Source of the DNA: Gemelliphila palaticanis
GTDB taxonomy: Bacteria > Bacillota > Bacilli > Staphylococcales > Gemellaceae
Length of the DNA: 64,000 nt
Assembly: GCA_013415235.1 (NCBI GenBank)
Contig: JACBYF010000006.1
Location: 28,347 to 92,346 of the forward strand
Reading direction: 5' to 3'
Both the position numbers and the translations under genes were made by a program. The notes under the pieces are model-generated. The model saw only the letters and a list, made by a program, of their open reading frames with translations. It ran no database searches and was not told the origin of the DNA. This document shows, in pieces, positions 7,450 through 16,961 of the stretch (positions are counted from its first letter, which is position 1; each line of letters begins with the position of its first letter).

Positions 7450-8331
7450 TTATTTAACTTTTTTTAAATCTACGTTCATTATTTTTGCTGTATCTTCTAC
7501 TTTTTTATAACTATTTTCATCTACTTCCGAAAATCCTGTTATATTAAATAATTTTTTAAATAATTCCATAGTTTCTTTATCTGATTCTATTTCTTTTAAT
7601 GCTTGTTTTAATTTTTCTGTTAACTCTTTATCCATAGAACTTGAGGAAACTATAGTTATTCCCGGAATAAGATCTGATTCTTTTATTTCAACTAATTCAT
7701 CTTTAGCAGAAGGAAAATCTTTTTCATATCTCTTTGCTATGCCATCATAAGAACCTATTGCGTCTACATCACCATTTAGTAATAGTTGTAAGCTCTTATC
7801 ATGACCTCCAGAAAATATAGTTGTAACATCTTTTTCCAAATTAAGACCAGATTCTATTATCATAGCACCAGGATAAATATATCCTGATGTTGAAGATGGA
7901 TCAACAAAAGCAACTTTTTTACCTTTTAAATCTAAAACAAATTTTATTCCTGAATTTTTTGTTGTATATAGATAAGAGTAATATCCTGGCATTCCAGTTT
8001 TCCCTTTAGCTGTTAATATTGGATTAGCATTACTTTGTTCTTTCGCTAAAAGATAAGCAAAAGGTGGCATAAATCCAAAATCAACACTACCGCTTCCTAT
8101 ACCTTCTACTACTCCAACATAATTACTTGCAGTAAATGCTTCTACCTTTATTCCTAACTTTTTACTCAAAGCCTCTGATATTGGTTTAACATCTTCTATC
8201 AGTGTCTCACTATTATTTAAAGGAACAAAGCCCATTTTCAATACTTTTTCTTCTTTTTTTTCTTTATTGGCACAAGATGTTAGTCCCAATATTAAAAATA
8301 TAGACATAAATAACAATATTGTCTTTCTCAT
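7450..8331 (-). CDS. PhnD-like phosphate/phosphonate-binding lipoprotein
   Basis: 293 aa secreted lipoprotein. The signal peptide ends in LTSC with Cys20 lipidated. The mature part begins with the family pattern LKMGFVPLNNSE and contains GSVDFGFMPPFAYLLA and VDPSSTSGYIYPGAMI, typical of PhnD/PtxB-type periplasmic binding proteins for phosphonate, phosphite or related anions. The ATPase and permease genes that normally accompany it (phnC, phnE) are not adjacent on either side, so it is an orphan here. RBS AAGGAGAT. The ligand cannot be told from sequence. Confidence 0.85.
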   Translation of the reverse strand: MRKTILLFMSIFLILGLTSCANKEKKEEKVLKMGFVPLNNSETLIEDVKPISEALSKKLGIKVEAFTASNYVGVVEGIGSGSVDFGFMPPFAYLLAKEQSNANPILTAKGKTGMPGYYSYLYTTKNSGIKFVLDLKGKKVAFVDPSSTSGYIYPGAMIIESGLNLEKDVTTIFSGGHDKSLQLLLNGDVDAIGSYDGIAKRYEKDFPSAKDELVEIKESDLIPGITIVSSSSMDKELTEKLKQALKEIESDKETMELFKKLFNITGFSEVDENSYKKVEDTAKIMNVDLKKVK

Positions 8332-8367
8332 TAATTATCTCCTTATAAAAAATATAGTAAATATATA

Positions 8368-8383
8368 ATAACATATGTGTTAT
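8368..8383. promoter_or_regulatory. Palindrome upstream of the PhnD-like gene
   Basis: ATAACA-TATG-TGTTAT, 37-52 bases before the ATG, in the position expected for a promoter or operator. Regulator unknown. Confidence 0.35.
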
Positions 8384-8398
8384 ATATAAACAAATATA

Positions 8399-8428
8399 AA
8401 TAAAAAACCTATCGAATGATAGGTTTTA
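8399..8428 (-). terminator. Terminator of the tRNA operon
   Basis: Arms AAACCTATC/GATAGGTTT around a 4-nt loop, followed on the minus strand by TTTTTTATTT, directly after tRNA-Cys. Confidence 0.88.
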
Positions 8429-8431
8429 AAA

Positions 8432-8502
8432 AGGCGACTACCGGATTTGAACCGGTGATCAAGGTTTTGCAGACCCGTGCCTTACCACTTGGCTAAGCCG
8501 CC
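8432..8502 (-). tRNA. tRNA-Cys (GCA)
   Basis: 71-nt cloverleaf. Acceptor GGCGGCT pairs with AGTCGCC (one G-U); the anticodon loop CTGCAAA gives GCA; the T-arm is CCGGTTCAAATCCGG; discriminator U at 8432. The 3' CCA is not encoded. Second gene of a two-tRNA transcript. Confidence 0.96.
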
Positions 8503-8516
8503 ATTATAAATCTAAA

Positions 8517-8593
8517 TGGGGCGGCTGACGGGAATCGAACCCGCGTGTGTCGGAACCACAATCCGATGCGTTAACCACTTCGCCACAGCCGCC
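8517..8593 (-). tRNA. tRNA-His (GTG)
   Basis: Cloverleaf with anticodon loop TTGTGGT (GTG). The first encoded G (8593) is the G-1 that pairs with C73 (8520), the histidine identity element. CCA is encoded at 8519-8517, unlike in the tRNA-Cys that follows it. Confidence 0.96.
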
Positions 8594-8613
8594 ATATTTT
8601 TAAGACAATAATT

Positions 8614-8642
8614 ATTATATATTTTTTAGTCAATTTTGTCAA
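8614..8642 (-). promoter_or_regulatory. tRNA operon promoter
   Basis: Minus strand, full consensus: TTGACA (8642-8637), 17-bp spacer, TATAAT (8619-8614), about 20 bases before tRNA-His. Confidence 0.9.
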
Positions 8643-8675
8643 TAGTTGAAATAGAAATAAGGAGGAAATTCCTCC

Positions 8676-9992
8676 TTATTTTTTAACGATTACTCCTAAA
8701 GATTTTAAATAAACTTCCAGTGTGTTATTTACTACTTCTTCATTACTAGTTGTAGCATTTAAGTCTACTATTATTTTTACATCTTTATTAAAATTTTGAA
8801 TTAATATTATGTTACTAAGTACACATATGTTAGAGACTAAACCACAAACTTCTATTTCTTTGTATTTAGATTTAGATATAAATTTAGCTAGTTCTACACT
8901 ACCGAATGTATCTTTTTCAAAAACTTTTTTAGCTTTGCTTGTATAATTTTCTAGGTCTCCATATAATTTATGACCTTTCGTATAATTCATACAGTGCTCA
9001 ATAGGTAAAAATTGACCTTCTCTTGTACTTAAGTAGTTTTCATCATGAGTGTCATAAGTAAATATTACATCTTGATTTTGTGATAAATTACTCTCTATTT
9101 TTTCTTTAATAGAATTATATATTTTATCTGCTCCTTTAAAACCTAGAGCTCCATCTACAAAATCATTTTGATAATCTACTACTACAAGTAATTTTTCTGT
9201 TGTTCTATTCACTGAATTCACTTTAATATAAACAAATATTAATATTAATAAAATTAAACCAAATGTGAAATACAACACTTCATCAACTAACTTTTTGTTA
9301 AATCCTTTATCTCCAATTGTAAAAAGTACTAGAATATCTACTATTGCCAAAATTAAAATAAAAGGTATGTAGTATTTTGTATATTTTTTTAAATCCAGTA
9401 AAAATTCTTTTTTTCCTAATTTATTGTATATAGAATAAATAATAAATGCTATTATAAATAATACTAATAACAATAACCCGTATTTATGCATTAAGTTAAA
9501 AACATATTTCCAACTAGGGCCTAATATGTAACCCATTGTAATAAATGTGAATACCCATATTATACCCCCTAAAGTTGAATATATATGAAACTTTTTGGAA
9601 TCAATTCTTGATATCCCAGAGAAATATCCTAATATGTGACGAACCCCAGGTAAATAGTAAGCTATAAATATTACTATATTTCCATACTTATTAAAAAATT
9701 TTGTAGCTTGATCCATCCTAGGTTTTGTCAAACCGATATACTTTCCATACTTATTTATTGCTCTAGTACCTAGTCTTCTTCCTACTTCATAAGATAACTG
9801 CATTCCTATTATAGTACCTAAAGATCCTGAAAGTATCATTAACCAATAATTTGCATGACCGTTATACCCCATAACTCCTGCTAAAGCCATCATTGTTTCT
9901 CCAGGAATTGGTAAAGCCACAAATTCTAATATTAATGAAAAGAATAATATCAAATATACATGGTCATATAACAATCTTAACAATGTATCCAT
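8676..9992 (-). CDS. DedA-family membrane protein fused to a cysteine hydrolase (nicotinamidase/isochorismatase fold)
   Basis: 438 aa in three parts. Residues 1-190 are a DedA/SNARE-associated protein (FVALPIPGETMMALAG at 25-39, YLPGVRHILGYFSGISR at 113-129), a family of proton-linked lipid transporters. Residues 208-258 add two more membrane helices. Residues 266-438 are a soluble isochorismatase-like hydrolase: DYQNDF with Asp273, FEKDTFGS with Lys360 and SNICV with Cys390 form the expected D-K-C triad, and DTHDENY carries the usual Asp/His residues. The nearest relatives I know of this hydrolase part are free-standing enzymes annotated as nicotinamidases. The frame is continuous, so this is a real fusion; with an even number of helices the enzyme should face the cytoplasm. 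Substrate unproven. Confidence 0.88.
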   Translation of the reverse strand: MDTLLRLLYDHVYLILFFSLILEFVALPIPGETMMALAGVMGYNGHANYWLMILSGSLGTIIGMQLSYEVGRRLGTRAINKYGKYIGLTKPRMDQATKFFNKYGNIVIFIAYYLPGVRHILGYFSGISRIDSKKFHIYSTLGGIIWVFTFITMGYILGPSWKYVFNLMHKYGLLLLVLFIIAFIIYSIYNKLGKKEFLLDLKKYTKYYIPFILILAIVDILVLFTIGDKGFNKKLVDEVLYFTFGLILLILIFVYIKVNSVNRTTEKLLVVVDYQNDFVDGALGFKGADKIYNSIKEKIESNLSQNQDVIFTYDTHDENYLSTREGQFLPIEHCMNYTKGHKLYGDLENYTSKAKKVFEKDTFGSVELAKFISKSKYKEIEVCGLVSNICVLSNIILIQNFNKDVKIIVDLNATTSNEEVVNNTLEVYLKSLGVIVKK

Positions 9993-10084
9993 TTATTTCT
10001 CCTTTAATTTAAGTAAAAAACTAATTTAATTATAACATAATAATTATTTGTTTTCAAAAAAGATATTTTTAATATTAAAGTAAT

Positions 10085-10117
10085 CCCCCATAGTTAAAAT
10101 TAAAATAACTACGGAGG
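10085..10117 (-). terminator. Possible terminator after secDF
   Basis: A 12-bp imperfect inverted repeat (CCCCCATAGTTA with TAACTACGGAGG, two mismatches) 15 bases past the secDF stop. The following T-run is weak. Confidence 0.5.
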
Positions 10118-10131
10118 ACCTTCTTATTTTA

Positions 10132-12417
10132 TTAAACTAAAACTTTATCATTTTCTGCTCTTTCTTTAGCAGTTGATATTTGCTTAACTTCTATTCTTCC
10201 TTTTTTATTAAGTTCTTTAACTTTTAATAAAGCCCATAATTGTGCTGCTATAAATAATGACGAATATAATCCGCAAACTAATCCTATAAGTAAAGCAATA
10301 TTGAAAGTGAATATGGCTTTACTTCCTATTAATAACATTATTAGAACCGTAATAATTACAGTTATTACTGTATTAAATGATCTAGTTAAAGTTTGTCTTA
10401 AAGCAACGTCTACTATTTTGTAAACTTGTTCTTTGCTAGTTATAACTTTTTCGAATCTCATGTGCTCTCTTATTCTATCAAATGTAACTATTGTATCATT
10501 TATAGAATAACCTACTATTGTTAGAACTGCTGCTATAAATGTAATATCTATTTCTAATCTTAAAATACTTGCCATAAAAATAATTACTGCAACGTCATGT
10601 AGTAATGCTATTATACTAGCAATACCCATTCTCCATTCAAATCTGAATGCTACATATATTATTATACCTATTGAAGCATACATTAATGCAAACATTGCAT
10701 TTTTAGCTAATTCTTTACCTATAACTGGAGATACAACACTTAAATTTGCTTCTTCTTCATATTTATTTTTAAAGAACTCTTTTATTTCTACAGATTTATC
10801 TTGATTAAAGCTATCTTTTGAATGTACAGTAGCTTGTTTTTTATCTGGTGTTAAAACTATTTTTTCCTCAGTTACATTCAGTTTTGAAAGGTCATCTTTT
10901 ATGTTTTCTACTGTTAATTCTGTTTTTGAAACTACATCTATTCTTGTACCACTAGAAAAATCTATTCCTAAATTAAGTTTGTTTATTCCTAGTGATCCTG
11001 CACCTAAAACCATAATTAATGTACTTAAAGCAAAGAACTTTTTCATATTTTTTGTAAAGTTTATTTTATCAAATTTAGTTGGTAGTTCTAGTGAATTAAC
11101 TGGATAAGATTTGTGTAAAATATTTTTTTCACTTACTCCAAACCAAAAAGTTCCTTTATTAAATAGATTAGAATTTACCATTAAACTTAGTAAAATTCTT
11201 GTTCCTAAAACTGCAGTTATAAAGCTGACAAAAATTGTAAGTAATAGCATTGTTGCAAAACCTTTAACACTACTTGTACCAAATATAAATAATACGACAG
11301 CAGCTATAACTGTTGTTAATTGTGAGTCAAATATAGTCCATAAAGATTGTTTTGCTCCTAAACTATAAGCATTTTTTAAATTTCTTCCTGCTCTTATTTC
11401 TTCTTTAATTCTCTCGTACATTATTATATTAGCATCTACAGCCATACCTACTCCTAATATTAAGGCTGCTATACCAGGTAGTGTAAGTACACCTTCAATC
11501 AAATTAAAGAATACTATGTTTATATAAACATAAGCAACAAGCATTATACTAGCTACTATACCAGGTAATCTGTAAAATACTAACATAAATAAACATATTG
11601 CAGCTAATGATATAATACCAGCTTTCACTGTTTGATTTAAAGCATCTACACCAAATTGTGCTCCTACAGAGTTAGAATATATTTCATTTAATTTTACAGG
11701 TAGAGCTCCTGAATTTAACAACGCTGCCATTTCAGTTGCTTCATCTACTGTAAAGTTACCTGTTATTTGAACGTCTTTAGAATTTATTTCTTGTTGAACT
11801 TGTGGAGCTGATATAAATTTATGGTTTTCTTTTTTAACTTCATCTATAAATTTATCTCCTTCATTAAAGTCCATCCAAATAACCATCAAGTTTTGTCCAA
11901 CTGGTTTTTTGCTAATTTCAGAAGTTATTTTTCCAAATTTGTCTGCATCTTTTAGTTTTAAAGTTACTAAAGGTTTTGAGTGTTCATCGTACCCTATTGA
12001 TGCGCCATTTTCTTGTAAATCTGATCCATCTAATAAAATATTATCTTCTACATCTCTAATTGTTAAATTAGCTTCTGTAGAAAGAACTTTCCTTGCTGTT
12101 TCTTGGTCTTTTACCCCTGCTAACTCAACTCTAATTCTATTACCTGATTCTATAGTTATTACTGGCTCACTTACTCCTAATATGTTGATACGTCTACTTA
12201 TTGTATCAGATGTAGCTTTAACAGCTGCATCATCTATAACATCGGTATCCTTTAATGGTTCAACTTGATATAAAACTTCAAATCCACCTTGTAAATCTAA
12301 TCCTAAATTTACTTTATCCGCCTGCTCTTTGTAATTTAAAAATATTCCCGCAATAACTACTATTATTAGAGCTATAGACGTGAAAAATCTACCGGCTTTT
12401 ATTTTATTTCTTTTCAT
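10132..12417 (-). CDS. secDF: Protein translocase SecDF (fused SecD and SecF)
   Basis: 761 aa, the Bacillus/Staphylococcus type in which SecD and SecF form one chain. It uses the proton gradient to help exported proteins leave the Sec channel. The SecD half (about 1-430) shows one N-terminal helix, the VNLGLDLQGGFEVLYQV motif, a periplasmic region, then five helices with GMAVDANIIMYERIKEE. The SecF half (about 450-761) repeats the plan: LNLGIDFSSGTRIDV and YSINDTIVTFDRIRE, with six helices. The membrane Asp residues in the two D-N/D-T motifs are retained. It is the last gene of the murE-prfC-gtrA-HAD-secDF cluster, 18 bases behind the HAD gene. Confidence 0.97.
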   Translation of the reverse strand: MKRNKIKAGRFFTSIALIIVVIAGIFLNYKEQADKVNLGLDLQGGFEVLYQVEPLKDTDVIDDAAVKATSDTISRRINILGVSEPVITIESGNRIRVELAGVKDQETARKVLSTEANLTIRDVEDNILLDGSDLQENGASIGYDEHSKPLVTLKLKDADKFGKITSEISKKPVGQNLMVIWMDFNEGDKFIDEVKKENHKFISAPQVQQEINSKDVQITGNFTVDEATEMAALLNSGALPVKLNEIYSNSVGAQFGVDALNQTVKAGIISLAAICLFMLVFYRLPGIVASIMLVAYVYINIVFFNLIEGVLTLPGIAALILGVGMAVDANIIMYERIKEEIRAGRNLKNAYSLGAKQSLWTIFDSQLTTVIAAVVLFIFGTSSVKGFATMLLLTIFVSFITAVLGTRILLSLMVNSNLFNKGTFWFGVSEKNILHKSYPVNSLELPTKFDKINFTKNMKKFFALSTLIMVLGAGSLGINKLNLGIDFSSGTRIDVVSKTELTVENIKDDLSKLNVTEEKIVLTPDKKQATVHSKDSFNQDKSVEIKEFFKNKYEEEANLSVVSPVIGKELAKNAMFALMYASIGIIIYVAFRFEWRMGIASIIALLHDVAVIIFMASILRLEIDITFIAAVLTIVGYSINDTIVTFDRIREHMRFEKVITSKEQVYKIVDVALRQTLTRSFNTVITVIITVLIMLLIGSKAIFTFNIALLIGLVCGLYSSLFIAAQLWALLKVKELNKKGRIEVKQISTAKERAENDKVLV

Positions 12418-12435
12418 TATTTTTCTCCTAATTTA

Positions 12436-13272
12436 TTATATTGAGTCTACATATTTTTCAATATATTCTAAAACTGAAAAATCGTTATTGTTTCCTATAA
12501 CTTCATCACAAAGTAATTTTATTTCATCTCTAGCGTTACTTGGGCATATACTTGTACCCGCAACTTTTAACATATCTACATCATTAAAATTATCACCAAA
12601 AACTACAGAATCTTTAATATCCAAATCATAATACTCAGCCACTTTTTCTATACCCGATCCTTTGTTAGTTCCGTAAGGCATTATATCAAAAAAGTCAGTT
12701 GCTGAAAATGTTCCAGCAGAAGAAAAATATTTTTTAGTTTCCTCAAATATTTTAACTAAAATATCATGATTTTTTGAAAGCATCATAACTTTATAACATT
12801 TTTCTCCACTATCTAAAAATTCCTTTAACATACCTTCAGGTATTATTTTCATTGGAGTTTTTAAACTTTCGTCAAGATCTTCTTCAACTTTTTTTATTCT
12901 TTCTAAACTAAGTGATAACGTATCACAATAGATATATTTAGAAGTATATAGATGAAACTGGATACTTCCATCTGTTAATTTTTTATAAGTATCATAAATA
13001 ATTTTTATTTGATCATTAGTAAAACTTTTTTCATATACTATATCTAAATTAGATAAGTTTCTTATAAAACCACCGTTACAAGAAATAACAGAATCTTCTA
13101 AATTCATTGAATTATAATATTTTCTAACCGCTAAATCTAATCTCCCTGTAGCAATAAAAAATTTTACATTTTTTTCTTTTAATTTTTGCATCACTTCTTT
13201 TGCTCTAGGACTAATTTCTCTTTTATCATTAAGAAATGTACCGTCCATATCTGTTACGAACCATTTTGTCAT
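12436..13272 (-). CDS. Cof-type HAD phosphatase
   Basis: 278 aa cytoplasmic HAD-superfamily hydrolase of the Cof (IIB) subfamily. Motif I is DMDGTFL (nucleophile Asp8), motif II FIATGR, motif III is in the region around MPYGTNKGSG, and motif IV is VFGDNFNDVDML. These enzymes remove phosphate from sugar phosphates, flavin or PLP-type metabolites; the substrate cannot be predicted. A cap domain occupies roughly residues 85-190. It has 18- and 17-base gaps to secDF and gtrA, so it is cotranscribed. Confidence 0.9.
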   Translation of the reverse strand: MTKWFVTDMDGTFLNDKREISPRAKEVMQKLKEKNVKFFIATGRLDLAVRKYYNSMNLEDSVISCNGGFIRNLSNLDIVYEKSFTNDQIKIIYDTYKKLTDGSIQFHLYTSKYIYCDTLSLSLERIKKVEEDLDESLKTPMKIIPEGMLKEFLDSGEKCYKVMMLSKNHDILVKIFEETKKYFSSAGTFSATDFFDIMPYGTNKGSGIEKVAEYYDLDIKDSVVFGDNFNDVDMLKVAGTSICPSNARDEIKLLCDEVIGNNNDFSVLEYIEKYVDSI

Positions 13273-13289
13273 AATAAATCCTCCGTATA

Positions 13290-13709
13290 TTATTTGAAAA
13301 CTAAAAATTTACTTATTAGATAATTTACTACTATAACTATAAATTGGGTTATTATTTTTGCTACAAAATCATCTAACCCTATATAAACCATAGCTTCCAC
13401 ACCTAATATTTCTATTGCCATTGTAAATAGTCTTGAACTAAAAAATTTTGATAGTTCATAAAAAACTTTTTTAAAACCTTGAACTTTAGAATTAAAAACA
13501 TACCTAGCATTCACAAAATATGCAAATAGTATAGATAATGTTATAGAAATGAAGTTAGCTATTGTTCTTTCCATTCCAAGTCTAGTTAAAATATAATAAA
13601 CTATTAAATTTACTAAAGTAGTACAAACTCCAAAAAATATATAGTTTATTATGCTCTTATACTTAGGATTTTTATAATATGCAAAAATATTTTCTATTAA
13701 TTTTTTCAT
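13290..13709 (-). CDS. GtrA-family membrane protein
   Basis: 139 aa with four predicted membrane helices and the GtrA/DPMS pattern (IINYIFFGVCTTLVNLIVYY at the start, FANARYVF-like AYFVNARYVFNSK in the middle). Family members are thought to help flip polyprenyl-linked sugars for glycosylation of cell-surface polymers. No glycosyltransferase partner lies next to it; it sits between prfC and the HAD gene with 14-17 base gaps. Confidence 0.88.
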   Translation of the reverse strand: MKKLIENIFAYYKNPKYKSIINYIFFGVCTTLVNLIVYYILTRLGMERTIANFISITLSILFAYFVNARYVFNSKVQGFKKVFYELSKFFSSRLFTMAIEILGVEAMVYIGLDDFVAKIITQFIVIVVNYLISKFLVFK

Positions 13710-13723
13710 AATTACCTCAAGTT

Positions 13724-15283
13724 TTATAGTAAACTATAAAGTTTTATCTCAGGATATTTATCATTAAACCATCTCATAGCAAAGTCATTTTCAAATAAAA
13801 ATACATATTTATCTTGTAAATCTTTTACTAATATACTGCGTGAAGATGACATACTCTCACTAATCATATCTTCATTTTCTATCCATCGAGTTGTTTTTTG
13901 ACCAATTCTTTCCATAACTACTTCTGTATTATATTCGTTTTTCATTCTATGCTCAAAAACTTCAAATTGTAGTTGTCCTACTGCTCCTAATATAATTTGG
14001 TTAGTATGCAATGTTTTATAGTATTGAATTGCTCCTTCTTGAACTAATTGTTCTACACCTTTGTGGAAATGTTTTTGTTTTAAAACATTTTTTGCAGAAA
14101 CTTTAACGAATATTTCTGGAGTAAATGAAGGTAATTTTTCAAATTCTACTTTTTTGCTTTGATATAGTGTATCTCCTATTTGATAATTTCCACTGTCATA
14201 AAGACCTATTATATCTCCTGGATAAGCTTTATCTATAGTTGCTTTATCATCTGCCATAAAGTTAGTAGAACGAGATATTTTTAATTTCTTTCCTGTTCTA
14301 GTAAGGAATACATCCATACCTCTATTAAATTCTCCTGAACATACTCTTAAAAAGGCTATTCTATCTCTATGTTTTGGATCCATATTAGCTTGTATTTTAA
14401 ATATAAATCCTGAAAAGTCTTCGCTTAAAGGTTCTACTTTATTTCCGTCTGATGTGTTTCTGTCTTTAGGTGTAGGTGCTGTATCTACATAATAGTTTAG
14501 AAAACTAGCTACCCCAAAAGAAGATAATGCTGATCCAAAGAATACAGGTGTTTGCTCTCCAACTAGTTGTTTTTCATAATCATAATCAACACCAGCTTCT
14601 GTGATTAAAATCATATCATCAACGCATTTTTTATACATCGTATCATTTTTTAGTGGATTATCATCTACTATTTCATAATTTTCGTCTAATTCTACATATT
14701 CTTCATCTTCTTTGAACGGCTCTATATAGTGATTTTTTCTATCCATTATACCAAAGAAGTTTTGTCCCATTCCTACAGGTAAATTCATAGGATATGTTTC
14801 AATTTCCAATTTTTCTTCAATTTCTTCTAATAGTTCTAAAGGATCTATTATTTCTCTATCCAATTTGTTAATGAACGTAAATATTGGTATTCCTCTCATA
14901 CGACAAACTTTAAAAAGTTTTAATGTTTGCGCCTCGATACCTTTAGCTCCATCTATAACCATAACTGCACTATCTACAGCCATTAAAGTTCTATATGTAT
15001 CTTCTGAGAAATCTTCGTGTCCTGGTGTATCCAAAATATTAATAATTTTGTTGTCATATTCAAATTGCATTACAGATGAAGTAACAGAAATACCTCTTTG
15101 TTTTTCTATATCCATCCAGTCACTCTTTGCATATTTTCCTGTTTTCTTTCCTTTAACTGTTCCAGCTTCTCTTATTGCTCCACCAAATAAAAGTAATTTT
15201 TCTGTAAGGGTAGTCTTCCCTGCATCGGGATGGGATATAATAGCAAATGTCCTTCTTTTTGTAACTTGTTCTTTTATACTCAA
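13724..15283 (-). CDS. prfC: Peptide chain release factor 3
   Basis: 519 aa translational GTPase, normal RF3 length, which recycles RF1/RF2 from the ribosome after termination. G1 [11 protein letters not shown]2/switch I region [13 protein letters not shown]3 DTPGHEDF, G4 FINKLDR; the C-terminal half carries the RF3-specific domains ([17 protein letters not shown]). The only workable start is TTG at 15283, nine bases after GAGAGG. It follows murE after 20 bases. Confidence 0.96.
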   Translation of the reverse strand: MSIKEQVTKRRTFAIISHPDAGKTTLTEKLLLFGGAIREAGTVKGKKTGKYAKSDWMDIEKQRGISVTSSVMQFEYDNKIINILDTPGHEDFSEDTYRTLMAVDSAVMVIDGAKGIEAQTLKLFKVCRMRGIPIFTFINKLDREIIDPLELLEEIEEKLEIETYPMNLPVGMGQNFFGIMDRKNHYIEPFKEDEEYVELDENYEIVDDNPLKNDTMYKKCVDDMILITEAGVDYDYEKQLVGEQTPVFFGSALSSFGVASFLNYYVDTAPTPKDRNTSDGNKVEPLSEDFSGFIFKIQANMDPKHRDRIAFLRVCSGEFNRGMDVFLTRTGKKLKISRSTNFMADDKATIDKAYPGDIIGLYDSGNYQIGDTLYQSKKVEFEKLPSFTPEIFVKVSAKNVLKQKHFHKGVEQLVQEGAIQYYKTLHTNQIILGAVGQLQFEVFEHRMKNEYNTEVVMERIGQKTTRWIENEDMISESMSSSRSILVKDLQDKYVFLFENDFAMRWFNDKYPEIKLYSLL

Positions 15284-15303
15284 TTTATTAAACCTCTCAA
15301 ATA

Positions 15304-16797
15304 TTAGTTATTGTATTTTTTATTTGCTTCTTCTAAACATACTATAGGATCAGAATGCCAAACCTTTTTTCCATCTTGTAAAATTTCATAATCTTCTCTT
15401 CCTTTAGAAGCCAGTATTATTACATCTCCAGGTTCTGAAATTTCGACTATTCTTTTTACTGCATCTGTCCTAAACCAAACTTTCTCATAGTTTTTATGAG
15501 TCATTCCTTTTTCTATCGTTTCCATTAGTATATTAACATCTGTATCTCTAGGACTATCTGTTGTAATTATTACAAAGTCAGCTTCAGATATTATATTACC
15601 TATTAACGGCCCTTTAGATAAATCACGACCTCCTCCCATCCCAGTTAAAAGTAAAGTTCTTCTATTTTTTCTTAATTCTCTAGTAGCCTCTAATAATTTA
15701 ACATATCCGTCTGGAGTATGAGCAAAATCGCTAATAATATCAATAGGTAAATTCTCTCCTAATATTTCCATACGCCCATAAAGTGGTGATAGTTTCTCTA
15801 GTATTGATAATACTTTTTCTATTTTATATCCTTTTAGCCAAACCGAAATTAACGCAGCTAGCATATTGCTAACCATAAAATCTCCTATAAATGGAATTTT
15901 TACACTATAAATTCCTTCAGGAGTTTTAACATCAAAACTAGTGAACAATTTATTGCCAATAGTTTCTTGCTTAATATTGTAGGCATAAAAATCAGCGTTG
16001 TTATTTTTTATAGAATATGTAATTTCCTGATGATATAATACTTTAGAAATAAGTTCATAATATTCGTCATCCATGTTAACAACACCATATTTACTGTCTT
16101 CTAAATTGTTGCCTAGCGTTGAAAATAACAAAGATTTATCATAAGCATAAGTCGTCATATCACCATGAAAATCTAAATGTTCATGTGTTAGGTTAGTGAA
16201 AACTGCTATATCGACATTTACATTATATATTCTTCCTAAAACCATGCCATGAGATGAGGCTTCAAATGAAAAATTAGTTATATTATTTTCTATTACTTCT
16301 GCTATCTTATTATGTAATGTTACCACATCAGGGGTAGTGTTCCCTAAATATTCTGGTTTTTCATCATTTTTACAAAAACCATTAGTACCCAAGTAAGCAC
16401 TATTTTCTCCTAATAATCTTAAAATATTATGAATTAATGATGTAACACTCGTCTTGCCATTTGTTCCTGTAACTGCAACTGTACTTAAATTTTTATTATC
16501 ATACATACTTTTTGCTAATATTGAAGCAACCTTGTTAACTTCTTTTTCTTTTACAACTAATACTGCACAATTATTGTAATTATAACTTTTATCATCACTA
16601 GCTATAATTAAATTTGCTCCATCCTCTACAGCTTTATCTATAAAATTATGGCCATCTACAGTGTAACCTTTATTTGCAACAAAGCAAAAATCTCTTTCTA
16701 CTTTTCTTGAATCAGAAACTATTCCTTTTATATTATTAGGTAAACTTCCATATATTTTTTTTATTTTAATACTTTCAATTATATTTGCTATATTCAT
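15304..16797 (-). CDS. murE: UDP-N-acetylmuramyl-tripeptide synthetase
   Basis: 497 aa Mur ligase adding the third amino acid to the peptidoglycan stem peptide in the cytoplasm. The N-terminal uridine-binding domain shows [14 protein letters not shown]; the ATP site is [11 protein letters not shown]; the central domain has [14 protein letters not shown] with its carbamylated-Lys region; and the C-terminal specificity motif reads DSPR. DNPR marks meso-diaminopimelate enzymes and other variants mark lysine enzymes, so DSPR does not settle the substrate. First gene of its operon, with a good promoter. Confidence 0.95.
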   Translation of the reverse strand: MNIANIIESIKIKKIYGSLPNNIKGIVSDSRKVERDFCFVANKGYTVDGHNFIDKAVEDGANLIIASDDKSYNYNNCAVLVVKEKEVNKVASILAKSMYDNKNLSTVAVTGTNGKTSVTSLIHNILRLLGENSAYLGTNGFCKNDEKPEYLGNTTPDVVTLHNKIAEVIENNITNFSFEASSHGMVLGRIYNVNVDIAVFTNLTHEHLDFHGDMTTYAYDKSLLFSTLGNNLEDSKYGVVNMDDEYYELISKVLYHQEITYSIKNNNADFYAYNIKQETIGNKLFTSFDVKTPEGIYSVKIPFIGDFMVSNMLAALISVWLKGYKIEKVLSILEKLSPLYGRMEILGENLPIDIISDFAHTPDGYVKLLEATRELRKNRRTLLLTGMGGGRDLSKGPLIGNIISEADFVIITTDSPRDTDVNILMETIEKGMTHKNYEKVWFRTDAVKRIVEISEPGDVIILASKGREDYEILQDGKKVWHSDPIVCLEEANKKYNN

Positions 16798-16832
16798 AAA
16801 TATATCAACCTTTTAAAAATTTGCTAACTTAA

Positions 16833-16861
16833 ATTATACTACACAGAATTTAAAATAGCAA
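16833..16861 (-). promoter_or_regulatory. murE operon promoter
   Basis: Minus strand TTGCTA (16861-16856), 17-bp spacer, TATAAT (16838-16833). Confidence 0.65.
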
Positions 16862-16902
16862 GAAAGCTATTAAATACAATACTTTAAGTAAGCGCCATTG
16901 AT

Positions 16903-16930
16903 TTTACAAAAAAATAATTTGTAGTATAAT
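16903..16930 (+). promoter_or_regulatory. Promoter of the methyltransferase gene
   Basis: TTTACA (16903-16908), 16-bp spacer, TATAAT (16925-16930), 32 bases before the ATG. It is divergent from the murE promoter. Confidence 0.6.
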
Positions 16931-16961
16931 TTAGTATATAACTTAAAAGTAGTATAAAAAA

